DNA from: an uncultured Oscillospiraceae bacterium
Lineage (GTDB): Bacteria > Bacillota > Clostridia > Oscillospirales > Oscillospiraceae
Direction of reading: 5' to 3'
Length of the DNA stretch: 64,000 bases
Assembly: GCA_905234855.1 (NCBI GenBank)
Contig: CAJOIU010000004.1
Location: 1 to 64,000, forward strand
Part shown: positions 7,922 to 17,400 of the stretch, piece after piece
How positions within the stretch are numbered: the first letter of the stretch is position 1
How the letters are laid out: each line of letters begins with the position of its first letter
Notes under the pieces: model-generated
What the model was told of the DNA's origin: nothing
The model's database searches: none
Seen by the model: the letters and a program-made list of their open reading frames with translations, nothing else
Translations under genes and position numbers: made by a program

Positions 7922-9424
7922 ATGGCGGAAGAACGTGTTCCTCTGATCGAGCTGAGGAACATCACGAAGGTCTTCCCCGGCGTCAAGGCGCTGTCGGATG
8001 TGTGCTTCACGGTCTATCCCGGCGAGGTGCATTCCCTGTGTGGCGAGAACGGCGCAGGAAAATCCACGCTCATTAAGGTCATGACCGGCGCGCACGCTGC
8101 GGATGGCGGTGAGTATTTCATCGACGGAAAGCCTGTGCATATCAGCTCTACGGCGGAGGGTATCGCCCTTGGCGTGTCTTGCGTCTATCAGGAGCTTTCC
8201 ATCGCCCCGCAGCTCGATGTTGCGCAGAACCTTTATATCGGCAATCTGCCGATGAAGGGCATCTTCATCGACCACAAGAAGCTCTACCACGACGCGCAGG
8301 AGGTGCTTTCGCTCCTCAACATGAACATCTCGCCCAAGACCCCGGCGGGCGAGCTTTCCGTTGGCCAGCAGCAGATGATCGAGATCGGCCGCGCCGTCAC
8401 GAGAAACGCCCGCTGCATCATCATGGACGAGCCGACCTCCTCCCTTTCCGAGGCGGAGACAGAGACCCTCTTCAAGATCATCGGTATCCTGCAGGAGCGC
8501 GGCATCGCTATCGTATACATCAGCCACCATCTGGACGAGGTCATGCTGCTGTCCGACCGCATCACGGTCATCCGCGACGGGCAGAACATCATCACCATGA
8601 ACAAGGCCGATACCACGCAGGATATCCTTATCACCAACATGATCGGCCGCCCGCTGGATAAGCAGTATCCCGAGAAGACCGGCCGCAAGCAGGGCGAGGT
8701 CATCCTGGACGTGCAGCAGCTCTCCGGCGAGAAATTCCGGGATATCTCCTTCCAAGTCCACGCGGGCGAGGTACTGGGCTTCTTCGGCCTCGTCGGCGCC
8801 GGCCGGTCGGAGATCATGCGCGCGATCTTCGGCGCGGATAAGCCGTCGAACGGCAGTGTTACGATAAACGGAAAGCCCATCCGTCCCGGCAGCCCCGCGG
8901 ACGCGATCCAGAAGGGCATCGGCTTCGCTACCGAGGACCGCAAGAAGGAAGGCCTCATGCTTCGGCTGAGCATTCTTCTGAACTCCACCGTCGTGAAGCT
9001 GCCGCATCTGGCAAATGTCGGCGTCATCGACCGCAAGAGCCAGAACGCAGACGCGGAGAAATACGTCACCGCCATGCGCACCAAGACGCCATCCATCAAC
9101 CAGCTCGCCGGCAACCTCTCCGGCGGCAACCAGCAGAAGGTCGTCTTGGCGAAGTGGCTCACGATGGAGCCGCAGGTGCTGATCCTCGACGAGCCCACCC
9201 GCGGCATCGACGTCGGCTCCAAGGCGGAGATCTACGACATCATCAACGATCTTGCCAAATCCGGCATGGCCATCATCGTCGTTTCCTCTGAGATCGAAGA
9301 GATCATGGGCGTTTGCGACAGCGTTATCACCATTTTCGAGGGCAATATGACCGCGCAGCTCCCCATCACGCCGGAGCTTACGCGCGAGAAGGTACTTGCC
9401 TGCTCGCTGGGAGGTAAGCCGTAA
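7922..9424 (+). CDS. Sugar ABC transporter ATP-binding protein (RbsA/MglA family)
   Basis: Two tandem ATPase domains (GENGAGKSTL; LSGGNQQKVVLAKWL; LDEPTRGIDVGSK). Confidence 0.95.
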   Translation: MAEERVPLIELRNITKVFPGVKALSDVCFTVYPGEVHSLCGENGAGKSTLIKVMTGAHAADGGEYFIDGKPVHISSTAEGIALGVSCVYQELSIAPQLDVAQNLYIGNLPMKGIFIDHKKLYHDAQEVLSLLNMNISPKTPAGELSVGQQQMIEIGRAVTRNARCIIMDEPTSSLSEAETETLFKIIGILQERGIAIVYISHHLDEVMLLSDRITVIRDGQNIITMNKADTTQDILITNMIGRPLDKQYPEKTGRKQGEVILDVQQLSGEKFRDISFQVHAGEVLGFFGLVGAGRSEIMRAIFGADKPSNGSVTINGKPIRPGSPADAIQKGIGFATEDRKKEGLMLRLSILLNSTVVKLPHLANVGVIDRKSQNADAEKYVTAMRTKTPSINQLAGNLSGGNQQKVVLAKWLTMEPQVLILDEPTRGIDVGSKAEIYDIINDLAKSGMAIIVVSSEIEEIMGVCDSVITIFEGNMTAQLPITPELTREKVLACSLGGKP

Positions 9425-10401
9425 TGCAGGAAAACAAGATCAAAAACGCATTCAAGCGGTTTTTCGCGCTGGACGCCAGCGCGGTCATCGTGGCAATGGT
9501 GGTGCTGGTGGCGCTCATCTCCATCCTCGCGCCGCAGATCACCGGCGGCACCTTCCTCACGAAGACCAATATCATGAACATCTTCCGCAAGCAGACCTAT
9601 ATCGGCATCATCGCCTGCGGAATGACCCTCGTCATGATCACGGGCAACATTGACCTCTCCGTCGGCAACATGATGACGCTTCTCACCGTTATCTGCGCGC
9701 TGCTGACGAAAAGCGTCGGCCCCGTTCCTGCGATTTTCCTCACGCTCCTCATCGGCGCCGCCTGCGGCGGCCTCAACGGCGTGCTTGTCGGCCCCCTCGG
9801 CCTCAACGCCTTTATTTCCACCCTCGGCACCACGTCGATCTTCTATGCGCTGGCGCTCATCATCAGCTCCGGTTTCACCCAGAGAGCGGAATCGAAGCTC
9901 TTTGACGTGATCGGCAGCGGCAGCCTGTGGATCTTCCCCGTGCCGGTCGTCATCATGGCGGTCGTCGTGGCGATCTTCTGGTTCGTCCTCAAGCGGACGG
10001 TCTATGGCCAGCAGCTTTACGCCATCGGCGCGAACAAGACCGCCGCGGACTTCTCCGGCATCCGCTCCAAGGTGCAGGTGATGGTGACCTACATCCTCAC
10101 CGGCCTGTGCGTAGCGCTGGCTGCCATCGTGATGATCGCGCGCTCCACCTCCGCGAACCCCCAGGCCGCGGGCGGAACGGAAATGGACGTTATCCTCGCC
10201 GTCGTCGTCGGCGGCACGAGCATCGCCGGCGGTAAGGGCACCATGTTCGGCACCGTGCTGGGCTTCCTGTTCATCGGCTTCATGACCACGGGCTTCACGT
10301 TCCTCGGCATGAACGAATACATTCAGAGCATCGTCACCGGCGTCATCCTTGTGGCCGCCCTGAGCTTCGACGTTATCAAAGCAAGGAGGAGCAAGCTGTG
10401 A
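9424..10401 (+). CDS. Sugar ABC transporter permease (RbsC family)
   Basis: GMTLVMITGNIDLSVG, VVVGGTSIAGGKGT. Confidence 0.93.
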   Translation: MQENKIKNAFKRFFALDASAVIVAMVVLVALISILAPQITGGTFLTKTNIMNIFRKQTYIGIIACGMTLVMITGNIDLSVGNMMTLLTVICALLTKSVGPVPAIFLTLLIGAACGGLNGVLVGPLGLNAFISTLGTTSIFYALALIISSGFTQRAESKLFDVIGSGSLWIFPVPVVIMAVVVAIFWFVLKRTVYGQQLYAIGANKTAADFSGIRSKVQVMVTYILTGLCVALAAIVMIARSTSANPQAAGGTEMDVILAVVVGGTSIAGGKGTMFGTVLGFLFIGFMTTGFTFLGMNEYIQSIVTGVILVAALSFDVIKARRSKL

Positions 10402-11381
10402 AAGATCAAGTAACTGCCCTGCCCGCCAAAAAGCGCGTCAAGAGGCTGATTTCGGACTATAACTCCGTTGCCATCGTGCTGATCCTGCTCATCATCGCCA
10501 GCTTTGTGGTGGACGGCTTTAACGGCAAGAGCATCAACACCATCCTCATCCAAGCCAGTCTCTATGGCTTCATCGCGCTGGGTCTATCCCTCGTGATGAT
10601 CACCGGCAATATCGACCTTTCCGTGGGCTATCAGCTCTGCACCGCCGCCATCCTGTGCGTGCTGGTGCTCAACGCGACCGGCAGCATGATCCTCGCCGCC
10701 GTCGTGGCGCTGCTCATAGGCGCCCTGACCGGCTCCATCAACGGCTGGGTCGTGACGAAGATCGGCGTCAATCCTCTCATCGCCACCATTGCCACCAACT
10801 ACATCTACAAGGGCTTTTCCTATTACTTCACGGAAAACGGCGCGCTCTCGCCGCTGAAGGAATACAAGGATACCCTGAAGGGCATCGCGAAAGCGCAGCT
10901 TTTCGATTCGAAATGGCTCACTGTCACGATCATCATTTTCGTGGTGGTACTGGCGCTCATGTATATCATCCTCTACAAGACCCGCTTCGGAAACGCCCTC
11001 TATATCAGCGGCGACAACGCCGAGGCCGGTGCCTTCGCGGGCATCAACATCAACAACGTGAACTTCCTCGCCTTCCTGCTGTGCGGCGTGTTCTGCGCCG
11101 CCGCGGGCATCCTGTTCGCTTCGGACAGCGCCGGCGTCACCTATACCATGGGCGAGGGCAAGGACGTGTTCGCCATCTCCGCCTGCGTCATTGGCGGCAT
11201 CAAGATGATCGGCGGCAAGGGAACCATGGTGAACGTGCTCTCCGGCGTTCTCATCATGCGCATCATTTCCAAGGCTCTCGATATGATGCTGCTGCCGCAG
11301 CAGTGGTCGAACTTCGTTTCCGGCGCTCTGCTCATCGTCATCCTGCTGGTGGACGCGCTGTCCTCCCGCAAGAAGGCTTGA
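10398..11381 (+). CDS. Sugar ABC transporter permease (RbsC family)
   Basis: GLSLVMITGNIDLSVGYQL, CVIGGIKMIGGKGT; 4-nt overlap with the upstream gene. Confidence 0.93.
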   Translation: MKDQVTALPAKKRVKRLISDYNSVAIVLILLIIASFVVDGFNGKSINTILIQASLYGFIALGLSLVMITGNIDLSVGYQLCTAAILCVLVLNATGSMILAAVVALLIGALTGSINGWVVTKIGVNPLIATIATNYIYKGFSYYFTENGALSPLKEYKDTLKGIAKAQLFDSKWLTVTIIIFVVVLALMYIILYKTRFGNALYISGDNAEAGAFAGININNVNFLAFLLCGVFCAAAGILFASDSAGVTYTMGEGKDVFAISACVIGGIKMIGGKGTMVNVLSGVLIMRIISKALDMMLLPQQWSNFVSGALLIVILLVDALSSRKKA

Positions 11382-11451
11382 TCCCCTGTATGTCACCGCG
11401 GAACGCGGTTTCATAAAAACGAATCCTATATTTTCAGAAAGGACACAAATC

Positions 11452-12540
11452 ATGAAAAAGATCATCGCACTTGTTCTTGCGCTGATGATGGTTCTCGCTC
11501 TGTGCGCCTGCGGCTCTCAGGGTGGTACCACCGAAGCCGCTCCCGCCGCCGAGGCTGCTCCCGCTGCTGAGGCCGAGCCCGCTGCCGAGGCCGAGCCCGC
11601 TGCCGAGGCTGAGCCCGCTGCCGAGGCTGAGCCCGCTGTCGGCGGCGATCTTGACCGCAACGGCGACGGCAAGGTCACCATCGGCTATTCCACCATCGCC
11701 TATGCCATTGCTCCGCTGACCCAGTTCCTCTGCGATAACCTCAACGAGCTGGCCACGGCCGAAGGCTGGGAGTTCAGCTACCTCGCCGCTGAGGGCGACG
11801 CTATGCTGCAGGGTCAGCAGATCGAGACTCTCGTGGATCAGGATCCCGACTATCTCGTTATCTTCCCCGCGGACGCTGAGCTCGCCATCGACTGGGTCGA
11901 GGGCGCTGCTGACGAAGGCGTGCCCGTATTCCTTGTCGGCACTGACGTTGCCGAAGAGGCGCATGACAGCGCTATCGCTTTCTGCGGCCCGGATAACTAT
12001 GCCATGGGCGTTGAGCTGGCTGAGGCTCTGATTGCCGCCAACGGCGAGGATGCCGCTCTCGGCATCGTGGAGATCGGCGGCAACGCCGGCCAGGCGGACT
12101 ATATCGACCGTAAGGCCGGTTTTGAGGATACAATCGCTTCCTCCTCCAACTACACCATCCTCGGCGACACCGCTTGGTGCCACTCCAGCCGTACCACCGC
12201 GCAGGACTCCATGGCGGACTTCCTCTCCACCTATGGCGACCAGATCAACGTCCTCTATGGCATGGACGACGACCTGACCCTCGGCGGCGTTAACGCCATC
12301 GCTGAGGTCGGCCGCGACGATATTCAGGTCTACTCCATCACCGGCCAGGTCGAGGCTATTCAGGCCATCAAGGACGGCAAGATGGTCACAACCACCTACA
12401 CCCCGACCCGTCTCACCGCTTCCCTCGTGATCGATGCCATCAATGAGTATGCCGCCAACGGCAGCATCGAGTATTATCAGTCCTATCTGCCCGACCTCAT
12501 CACCGCCGACAATGCGGATAACTATGAGGGCGAGTTCTAA
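11452..12540 (+). CDS. Sugar ABC transporter substrate-binding lipoprotein
   Basis: Lipobox ALCACG, Ala/Glu/Pro linker, periplasmic-binding-protein fold; last gene of the ABC operon. Confidence 0.9.
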   Translation: MKKIIALVLALMMVLALCACGSQGGTTEAAPAAEAAPAAEAEPAAEAEPAAEAEPAAEAEPAVGGDLDRNGDGKVTIGYSTIAYAIAPLTQFLCDNLNELATAEGWEFSYLAAEGDAMLQGQQIETLVDQDPDYLVIFPADAELAIDWVEGAADEGVPVFLVGTDVAEEAHDSAIAFCGPDNYAMGVELAEALIAANGEDAALGIVEIGGNAGQADYIDRKAGFEDTIASSSNYTILGDTAWCHSSRTTAQDSMADFLSTYGDQINVLYGMDDDLTLGGVNAIAEVGRDDIQVYSITGQVEAIQAIKDGKMVTTTYTPTRLTASLVIDAINEYAANGSIEYYQSYLPDLITADNADNYEGEF

Positions 12541-12566
12541 GGATCGGCTGAAAACCGCATAAGCCT

Positions 12567-12597
12567 TGGAGTGCCGCGTGAGCGGCGCTCCTTTTCA
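12567..12597. terminator. Intrinsic terminator
   Basis: ggagtgccgc-gtga-gcggcgctcc-tttt hairpin. Confidence 0.75.
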
Positions 12598-12912
12598 TAT
12601 AAGCTCGACGCGGTATTTCTCCAGCCAGTAGTTGAGCTGCAGCATATAGGCGATGGTCTGCGGCGCGGTCATGAGCTGCCCATACCACGGCTCGGCGCTG
12701 TCGCTCTGGAGAAGAGTCTCCAGCGCCTCCCGGCGCACGATGGACAGCAGCGGGGCGGTTCCTTCCGCCATGACCTCCCGCAGCCTATCGGACACGGCGG
12801 CAAGATAGGACGGATTGTGGGTTTTTGGATAAGGACTTTTTTTCCGCCAAAGCACATCATCCGGCAGCAAGCCGCGAACGGCCTCCCGCAGCAGACCTTT
12901 CTCATAATGCCG
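12595..12912 (-). pseudogene. asnB: Asparagine synthase (glutamine-hydrolysing) C-terminal fragment
   Basis: EKGLLREAVRGLLPDDVLWRKKSPYPKTHNPSYL...WYGQLMTAPQTIAYMLQLNYWLEKY is the AsnB C-terminus; N-terminal portion missing upstream. Confidence 0.88.
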
Positions 12913-14554
12913 GTGATCCGTCGGACACGGTTTGTGATAAGGATTCGGCTTCGGCGCGGGGAAAGCGGTAGAAGATCTCAAGCTCCTGTTCCCGGACGCC
13001 GTTCGGCAGCTTCACAGCCTCGTGGACGGTGATCTTCTCGATCAGCCCTTGGAGCAGCTCGGCTGTCAGCTCGGTGGGAGCCGCATATTTCTCGATAAGC
13101 GCGCCCCAGCGCTGGGCGCTGCCGTCGTCAGCGGGTTTTCCGGCCGACTCCTTTAGGCGCACCGTCCTTTCGGCCAGCGCTGCCTGTTCCGCTTGATATT
13201 TCTCCGAGAGTATTTCGTAGTTGTATTCTGTGATCCTGCCTGCCGCCCGATCCTCAAAAAGTATTGAAAAGATGCGATCCAGCTCTGCTTTTCGTTTTTC
13301 GGCCTTGGCGAGCTCCGAAGCCCGTTTTTTGGCGGCGGCCGCGCCTTCGCGGCCGCTTGTCCGCAGGAGCCCTGCAAGCAGTCGCTGCTTTTCCGGCGGG
13401 GTCAGTGCTGCCCAAACACGGAGACGGGCGAGGATGACGGCATAGAGCGCGTCATAGCGGATATAATGCTGGGTGCAGCCCGCCCGTGCGGTTCCATAGC
13501 GGCGATAGCCGGAGCAATTGAAATAGGCGATAGGCTTTTTGCCCGCCCGGTTCGTCCCATAGCCCAGTGCCCGTCCGCAGCCGCCGCATCGCGTCAGTCC
13601 CGCAAAAATCTGTACGGTGTTTTCCCTCGTGCTGCGGCGACGGGAGGCAAGCGCAAGCTGAACGCGCTCAAAAAGCTCGGCGCTTATGATCCCTTCATGG
13701 GTGTTTTCCACCCGGATCCACTCCTCTTTTGGGCTGCGGATCATTTTTCGGTTCTTATAGGATATGCTGTGCTTTTTGTTTTGGACGCTGTTGCCGATAT
13801 ACACCTCGTTTGTCAAGAGGCTTTTAACGTAGGTATCCGTCCATCGGTACGCCTTTTCGCCGGGGTTTTCCCCGTGGATATGGGCGAAGCTGCCGTCCCG
13901 CTGATAATGGAGCCAGCTCGGCGTGGGAACCTGCTCCTCGGCGAGGAGCTTTGCGATCCTTTGCGCGCCATGACCGTGGGCGGCAAGATCGAAGATCCGT
14001 TCGACGATCCACCGGGTATCTTCGTCAATGAGCAGCCTGTTCGGATGCTCCGGGTCTTTTTTATAGCCCAAGGGCGCGTGGGTGCAGATATACTCCCCCG
14101 CGGCGTACTTGGCTCGGTAGGCCGCTTTCACCTTGCGGCTGGTGTCCTTGGCGAGCCATTCGTTGAACAGGTTCTTGAACGGCACAAAGTCGCTCAGCCC
14201 ATGCTCCGTGTCCTCGTTGTCCGTCACGGCGATGTAGCGGATGCGCTTTTCCGGGAACACAAATTCCAGATAGTAGTCCATCATTACATGCTCGCGCCCG
14301 AGTCGGGACAGGTCTTTCGTGATGATGCAGCCGATCCTGCCCGCGTCCGCGTCGGCCAGCATACGCTGGAAGGCCGGTCGGTCGAAGCTCGTGCCGCTCC
14401 AGCCGTCGTCCACATATTCGTCATAGACGGGAAAGCCATGCTCCTTGGCATACGCCCGCAGGATGGTGCGCTGGGTCTCGATGCTCACGCTGTCGCCATA
14501 GCTCTCGTCGTCTACGCTCAGTCTCATATAAAGTGCTGTTTGGTTCGACCGCTT
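12902..14554 (-). CDS. Large serine recombinase (resolvase/recombinase/zinc-ribbon domains)
   Basis: ALYMRLSVDDESYGDSVSIETQR, DGWSGTSFDRPAFQRMLADADAGRIGCIITKDLSRLGREH, zinc ribbon CGGCGRALGYG. Start placed at TTG 14554 after a GGGAGG SD. Confidence 0.95.
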   Translation of the reverse strand, partial: KRSNQTALYMRLSVDDESYGDSVSIETQRTILRAYAKEHGFPVYDEYVDDGWSGTSFDRPAFQRMLADADAGRIGCIITKDLSRLGREHVMMDYYLEFVFPEKRIRYIAVTDNEDTEHGLSDFVPFKNLFNEWLAKDTSRKVKAAYRAKYAAGEYICTHAPLGYKKDPEHPNRLLIDEDTRWIVERIFDLAAHGHGAQRIAKLLAEEQVPTPSWLHYQRDGSFAHIHGENPGEKAYRWTDTYVKSLLTNEVYIGNSVQNKKHSISYKNRKMIRSPKEEWIRVENTHEGIISAELFERVQLALASRRRSTRENTVQIFAGLTRCGGCGRALGYGTNRAGKKPIAYFNCSGYRRYGTARAGCTQHYIRYDALYAVILARLRVWAALTPPEKQRLLAGLLRTSGREGAAAAKKRASELAKAEKRKAELDRIFSILFEDRAAGRITEYNYEILSEKYQAEQAALAERTVRLKESAGKPADDGSAQRWGALIEKYAAPTELTAELLQGLIEKITVHEAVKLPNGVREQELEIFYRFPRAEAESLSQTVSDGSPAL

Positions 14555-14577
14555 CAAATGATACCTCCCGAAAAAAC

Positions 14578-14611
14578 GACCCACGCTTACGGTTCGATAA
14601 GCGTGGGTTCC
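14578..14611 (-). terminator. Hairpin upstream of the recombinase (terminator-like)
   Basis: Minus strand ACCCACGCTTAtcgaaccgTAAGCGTGGGT followed by CGTTTTTT. Confidence 0.6.
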
Positions 14612-14620
14612 GTTCTGTTA

Positions 14621-14803
14621 TTATTCTGCAGGCTCGCTGCGGGAGCCGTCCTCCTGCCGGGCGGCATAGAGGATGAGCTCCTCCAGCAGCTCGCTCATGG
14701 GTTTCCCCTTTTCCGCAAAGTGTTCCGTGACCTTGATGCGGTTCTTCCCGCGGTGGAAAACCGCCTGTTCGTCTTCATCGACCGTATAGAACGCCTTGCC
14801 CAT
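14621..14803 (-). CDS. Small protein linked to the recombinase
   Basis: MGKAFYTVDEDEQAVFHRGKNRIKVTEHFAEKGKPMSELLEELILYAARQ; AGGAGG upstream; resembles small transposon-associated proteins only loosely. Confidence 0.5.
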   Translation of the reverse strand: MGKAFYTVDEDEQAVFHRGKNRIKVTEHFAEKGKPMSELLEELILYAARQEDGSRSEPAE

Positions 14804-14912
14804 GCCGATCCGCGCCGCCTCCTGTGCCGCCGTGATCCCGAAACGGTGTGTTCGGGTCAATCCATGCCTATGCGGGATCGCCCGACCATATGACAGGCAT
14901 CGCCATGAGAAA

Positions 14913-14946
14913 AAACGTCCGGCACGACGCTTTGCGTGCCGGACGG
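14913..14946 (-). terminator. Intrinsic terminator downstream of ilvA
   Basis: gtccggcac...gtgccggac stem, T tract on the minus strand. Confidence 0.75.
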
Positions 14947-16164
14947 TCATTCCATTTCCTGTATGCGGTCGGTCATGATCTTGAAGCCGGCCTTCGTGAG
15001 CTCATCCTTGATGGTTTGGATCTGGGCGAAATCACGGGTCTCCATGCCGATCTTGAGGAAGCAGCTCGAGATCGCCATGTTCGCGTCCGAACGCTCATGG
15101 TGGACGGAGACGACGTTGCCGCCGCAGTCGGAGATGATCTTGCTCACACCCACGAGCTGACCGGGTTTATCCTCCAGCGCGATCTGCAGAACGCTGTTGC
15201 GCCCGCCCATGACAAGGCCGCGGGTGATGACCCGGGAGAGGATGTTCACGTCGATGTTGCCGCCGGAGACGAGGCATACGACCTTTTTGCCCTCAATGGG
15301 CAGCTTGTGGAACATGGCTGCGGCCACGCTGACCGCGCCTGCACCCTCGGCAATGAGCTTCTGCTGTTCGATGAGCGCAAGGATGGCTGCGGCGATCTCG
15401 TCCTCCGAGACGGTCACCACGTCGTCCACAAACTGCTTTGTCATGGAGAACGTCACGTCCCCCGGCGTTTTCACCGCGATGCCGTCGGCAAAGGTGGCAA
15501 CGGTTTCCAGCGTCACGATCTCATCCATCTGGCGGCTGCGCGCCATGCTGGGCGCGTTGGAGGCCTGAACGCCGTAGACCTTCACGTTCGGGTTGAGGCT
15601 CTTGACGGCGCAGGCGACGCCGGAGATGAGCCCGCCCCCGCCCACGGGGACGATGATGGCGTCTACCTCCGGGAGCTGGTCGAGGATCTCAAGGCCGATG
15701 GTACCCTGCCCGGCGATGACGAGCTCGTCGTTGAAGGGGTGGATGAAGGTGGCGCCCGTCTCGTCCCGCAGGCGGCAGGCGTATTCATAGGCGTCGTCAT
15801 ACGCGCCGGGAACGAGCCGCACCTCCGCGCCGAGACGCTTCGTGGCCTCCACCTTGCTGATAGGCGCGCCGTCGGGCATGCATACGATGCTGCGGATGCC
15901 CATTTTCGTGGCCGAGAGCGCCACGCCCTGCGCATGGTTTCCGGCGGAGCAGGCGATGATGCCCGCCGCCCGCTGCTCCGGGGTGAGGGAGGCGATCTTG
16001 TTGTATGCGCCCCGCAGCTTGAAGCTGCCGGTCACCTGCAGGTTCTCGGCCTTCAGATAGATCTGGGTATCGCCGCTGAGATTTGGCGCTTGGAGCAGGT
16101 CGGTTCTGCGCGCTATGTTTTTGAGCGTGAACGCGGCCTGATAGATCTTGTCAAGGGTCAGCAT
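14947..16164 (-). CDS. ilvA: Threonine ammonia-lyase with C-terminal ACT domain
   Basis: KAENLQVTGSFKLRGAYNKI PLP lysine, CSAGNHAQGVA, VGGGGLISG; C-terminal ACT region. Confidence 0.92.
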   Translation of the reverse strand: MLTLDKIYQAAFTLKNIARRTDLLQAPNLSGDTQIYLKAENLQVTGSFKLRGAYNKIASLTPEQRAAGIIACSAGNHAQGVALSATKMGIRSIVCMPDGAPISKVEATKRLGAEVRLVPGAYDDAYEYACRLRDETGATFIHPFNDELVIAGQGTIGLEILDQLPEVDAIIVPVGGGGLISGVACAVKSLNPNVKVYGVQASNAPSMARSRQMDEIVTLETVATFADGIAVKTPGDVTFSMTKQFVDDVVTVSEDEIAAAILALIEQQKLIAEGAGAVSVAAAMFHKLPIEGKKVVCLVSGGNIDVNILSRVITRGLVMGGRNSVLQIALEDKPGQLVGVSKIISDCGGNVVSVHHERSDANMAISSCFLKIGMETRDFAQIQTIKDELTKAGFKIMTDRIQEME

Positions 16165-17399
16165 GGATCGGTATTCTCGCTTTCGTTGGATTCATCCCGG
16201 CGGCAGACAAGATCGTTAATGAACTGCTGTGCCGTGCGGCCGGAGCGGCTGCCGCGCCGTACCTGCCATGTGGCTGCCGCCGCGCGCAGCTCCTGCGCCG
16301 ATAGTCCCGCCAGCGCGGGGGAGCGCTCCGCCAGACCGCGCACGATGGCGTGGTATTCCTCAAACGAGGGGTTCGGATAGAAGATCTGCAGGCCGAAACG
16401 CCCGGCCAGCGACAGCTTTTCCTCCATCGTGTCGGAGCGGTGGATATCGCCGTCATGCTCCATGTCGGAGCGGTCGTTCCATGTTTCCTTGATGAGATGG
16501 CGGCGGTTCGAGGTGGCATAGATGAGAACGTTTTCCGGCGCGGCCTCCGCGCCGCCCTCCATGACGGCCTTCAGGTGCTTGTATTCCACCTCGTTTTCCT
16601 CGAAGGAAAGGTCGTCCAAAAACAGGACGAAGCGATAATTCCGACCCTTGATCTGGGAGAGCAGATCGGGGATGAGGGAGAATTGATGCTTATATAGCTC
16701 AATGAGCCGCAGCCCCCGGTCGGCGTATTCGTTTGCGATGGCTTGGATGCTCGTCGATTTTCCCGTTCCCGCATCGCCGTAGAGCAGCACGTTATTGGCG
16801 TGACGCCCGCGCAGAAAGGCGAGCGTGTTTTCCAAAAGCTGCGCCTTCTGTGATTCATAGCCCACGAGATCGGCCAAATGCACCGGCCGCCGATTGTCCA
16901 CGGGAAACAGCCGCGCATGACCGCGCCGCTCTTCCACGCGGAAGAGCTGACCCATGCCGAGGGTGCCGACGCCCTGCGCCGCGTAATGCGCCGTGACGAG
17001 GACTAAAAGCTCCTCCGCCGAAGAGGCTGCCGCGAGCTTTTCGGCAAGAGCAGAGATCTGCCGTGCGGCGGGAGAGAGCGCCATGACGCTCTCATGCCGG
17101 AAATCCGCCAAAAGTCCCGCAGTGGGCGCCTCCGGCGTCATGGAAAAAAGCTGGCGGTAGAGCTCCATATCGTGCAGCGCCAACGCCCACAGGCTGTCGT
17201 GCGGCGCCTCCCGCCGCTCGCAGGCAAGGGAAAAGGGGTTCTCGTCCGCGATGATATCATGTGTCAGCGAGCAATGCCACAGATTCCCCTGCCAGCCGAG
17301 GGCGGCGGCGCGTCGGATCAGCTCCGGGGTGGGGTGCCGCCGCGGATGATACAGCATGGACTGCTCGGCCAGCCGGTCAAATGCTTGCGTGTTGGACAT
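16158..17399 (-). CDS. AAA-type ATPase, DUF815 family
   Basis: VLLYGDAGTGKSTSIQAIAN, FVLFLDDLSFEENEVEYKHLKAVMEGG, IYATSNRRHLIKETW. Start trimmed to MSNTQAF. Confidence 0.85.
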   Translation of the reverse strand: MSNTQAFDRLAEQSMLYHPRRHPTPELIRRAAALGWQGNLWHCSLTHDIIADENPFSLACERREAPHDSLWALALHDMELYRQLFSMTPEAPTAGLLADFRHESVMALSPAARQISALAEKLAAASSAEELLVLVTAHYAAQGVGTLGMGQLFRVEERRGHARLFPVDNRRPVHLADLVGYESQKAQLLENTLAFLRGRHANNVLLYGDAGTGKSTSIQAIANEYADRGLRLIELYKHQFSLIPDLLSQIKGRNYRFVLFLDDLSFEENEVEYKHLKAVMEGGAEAAPENVLIYATSNRRHLIKETWNDRSDMEHDGDIHRSDTMEEKLSLAGRFGLQIFYPNPSFEEYHAIVRGLAERSPALAGLSAQELRAAAATWQVRRGSRSGRTAQQFINDLVCRRDESNESENTDPC

Positions 17400-17400
17400 G

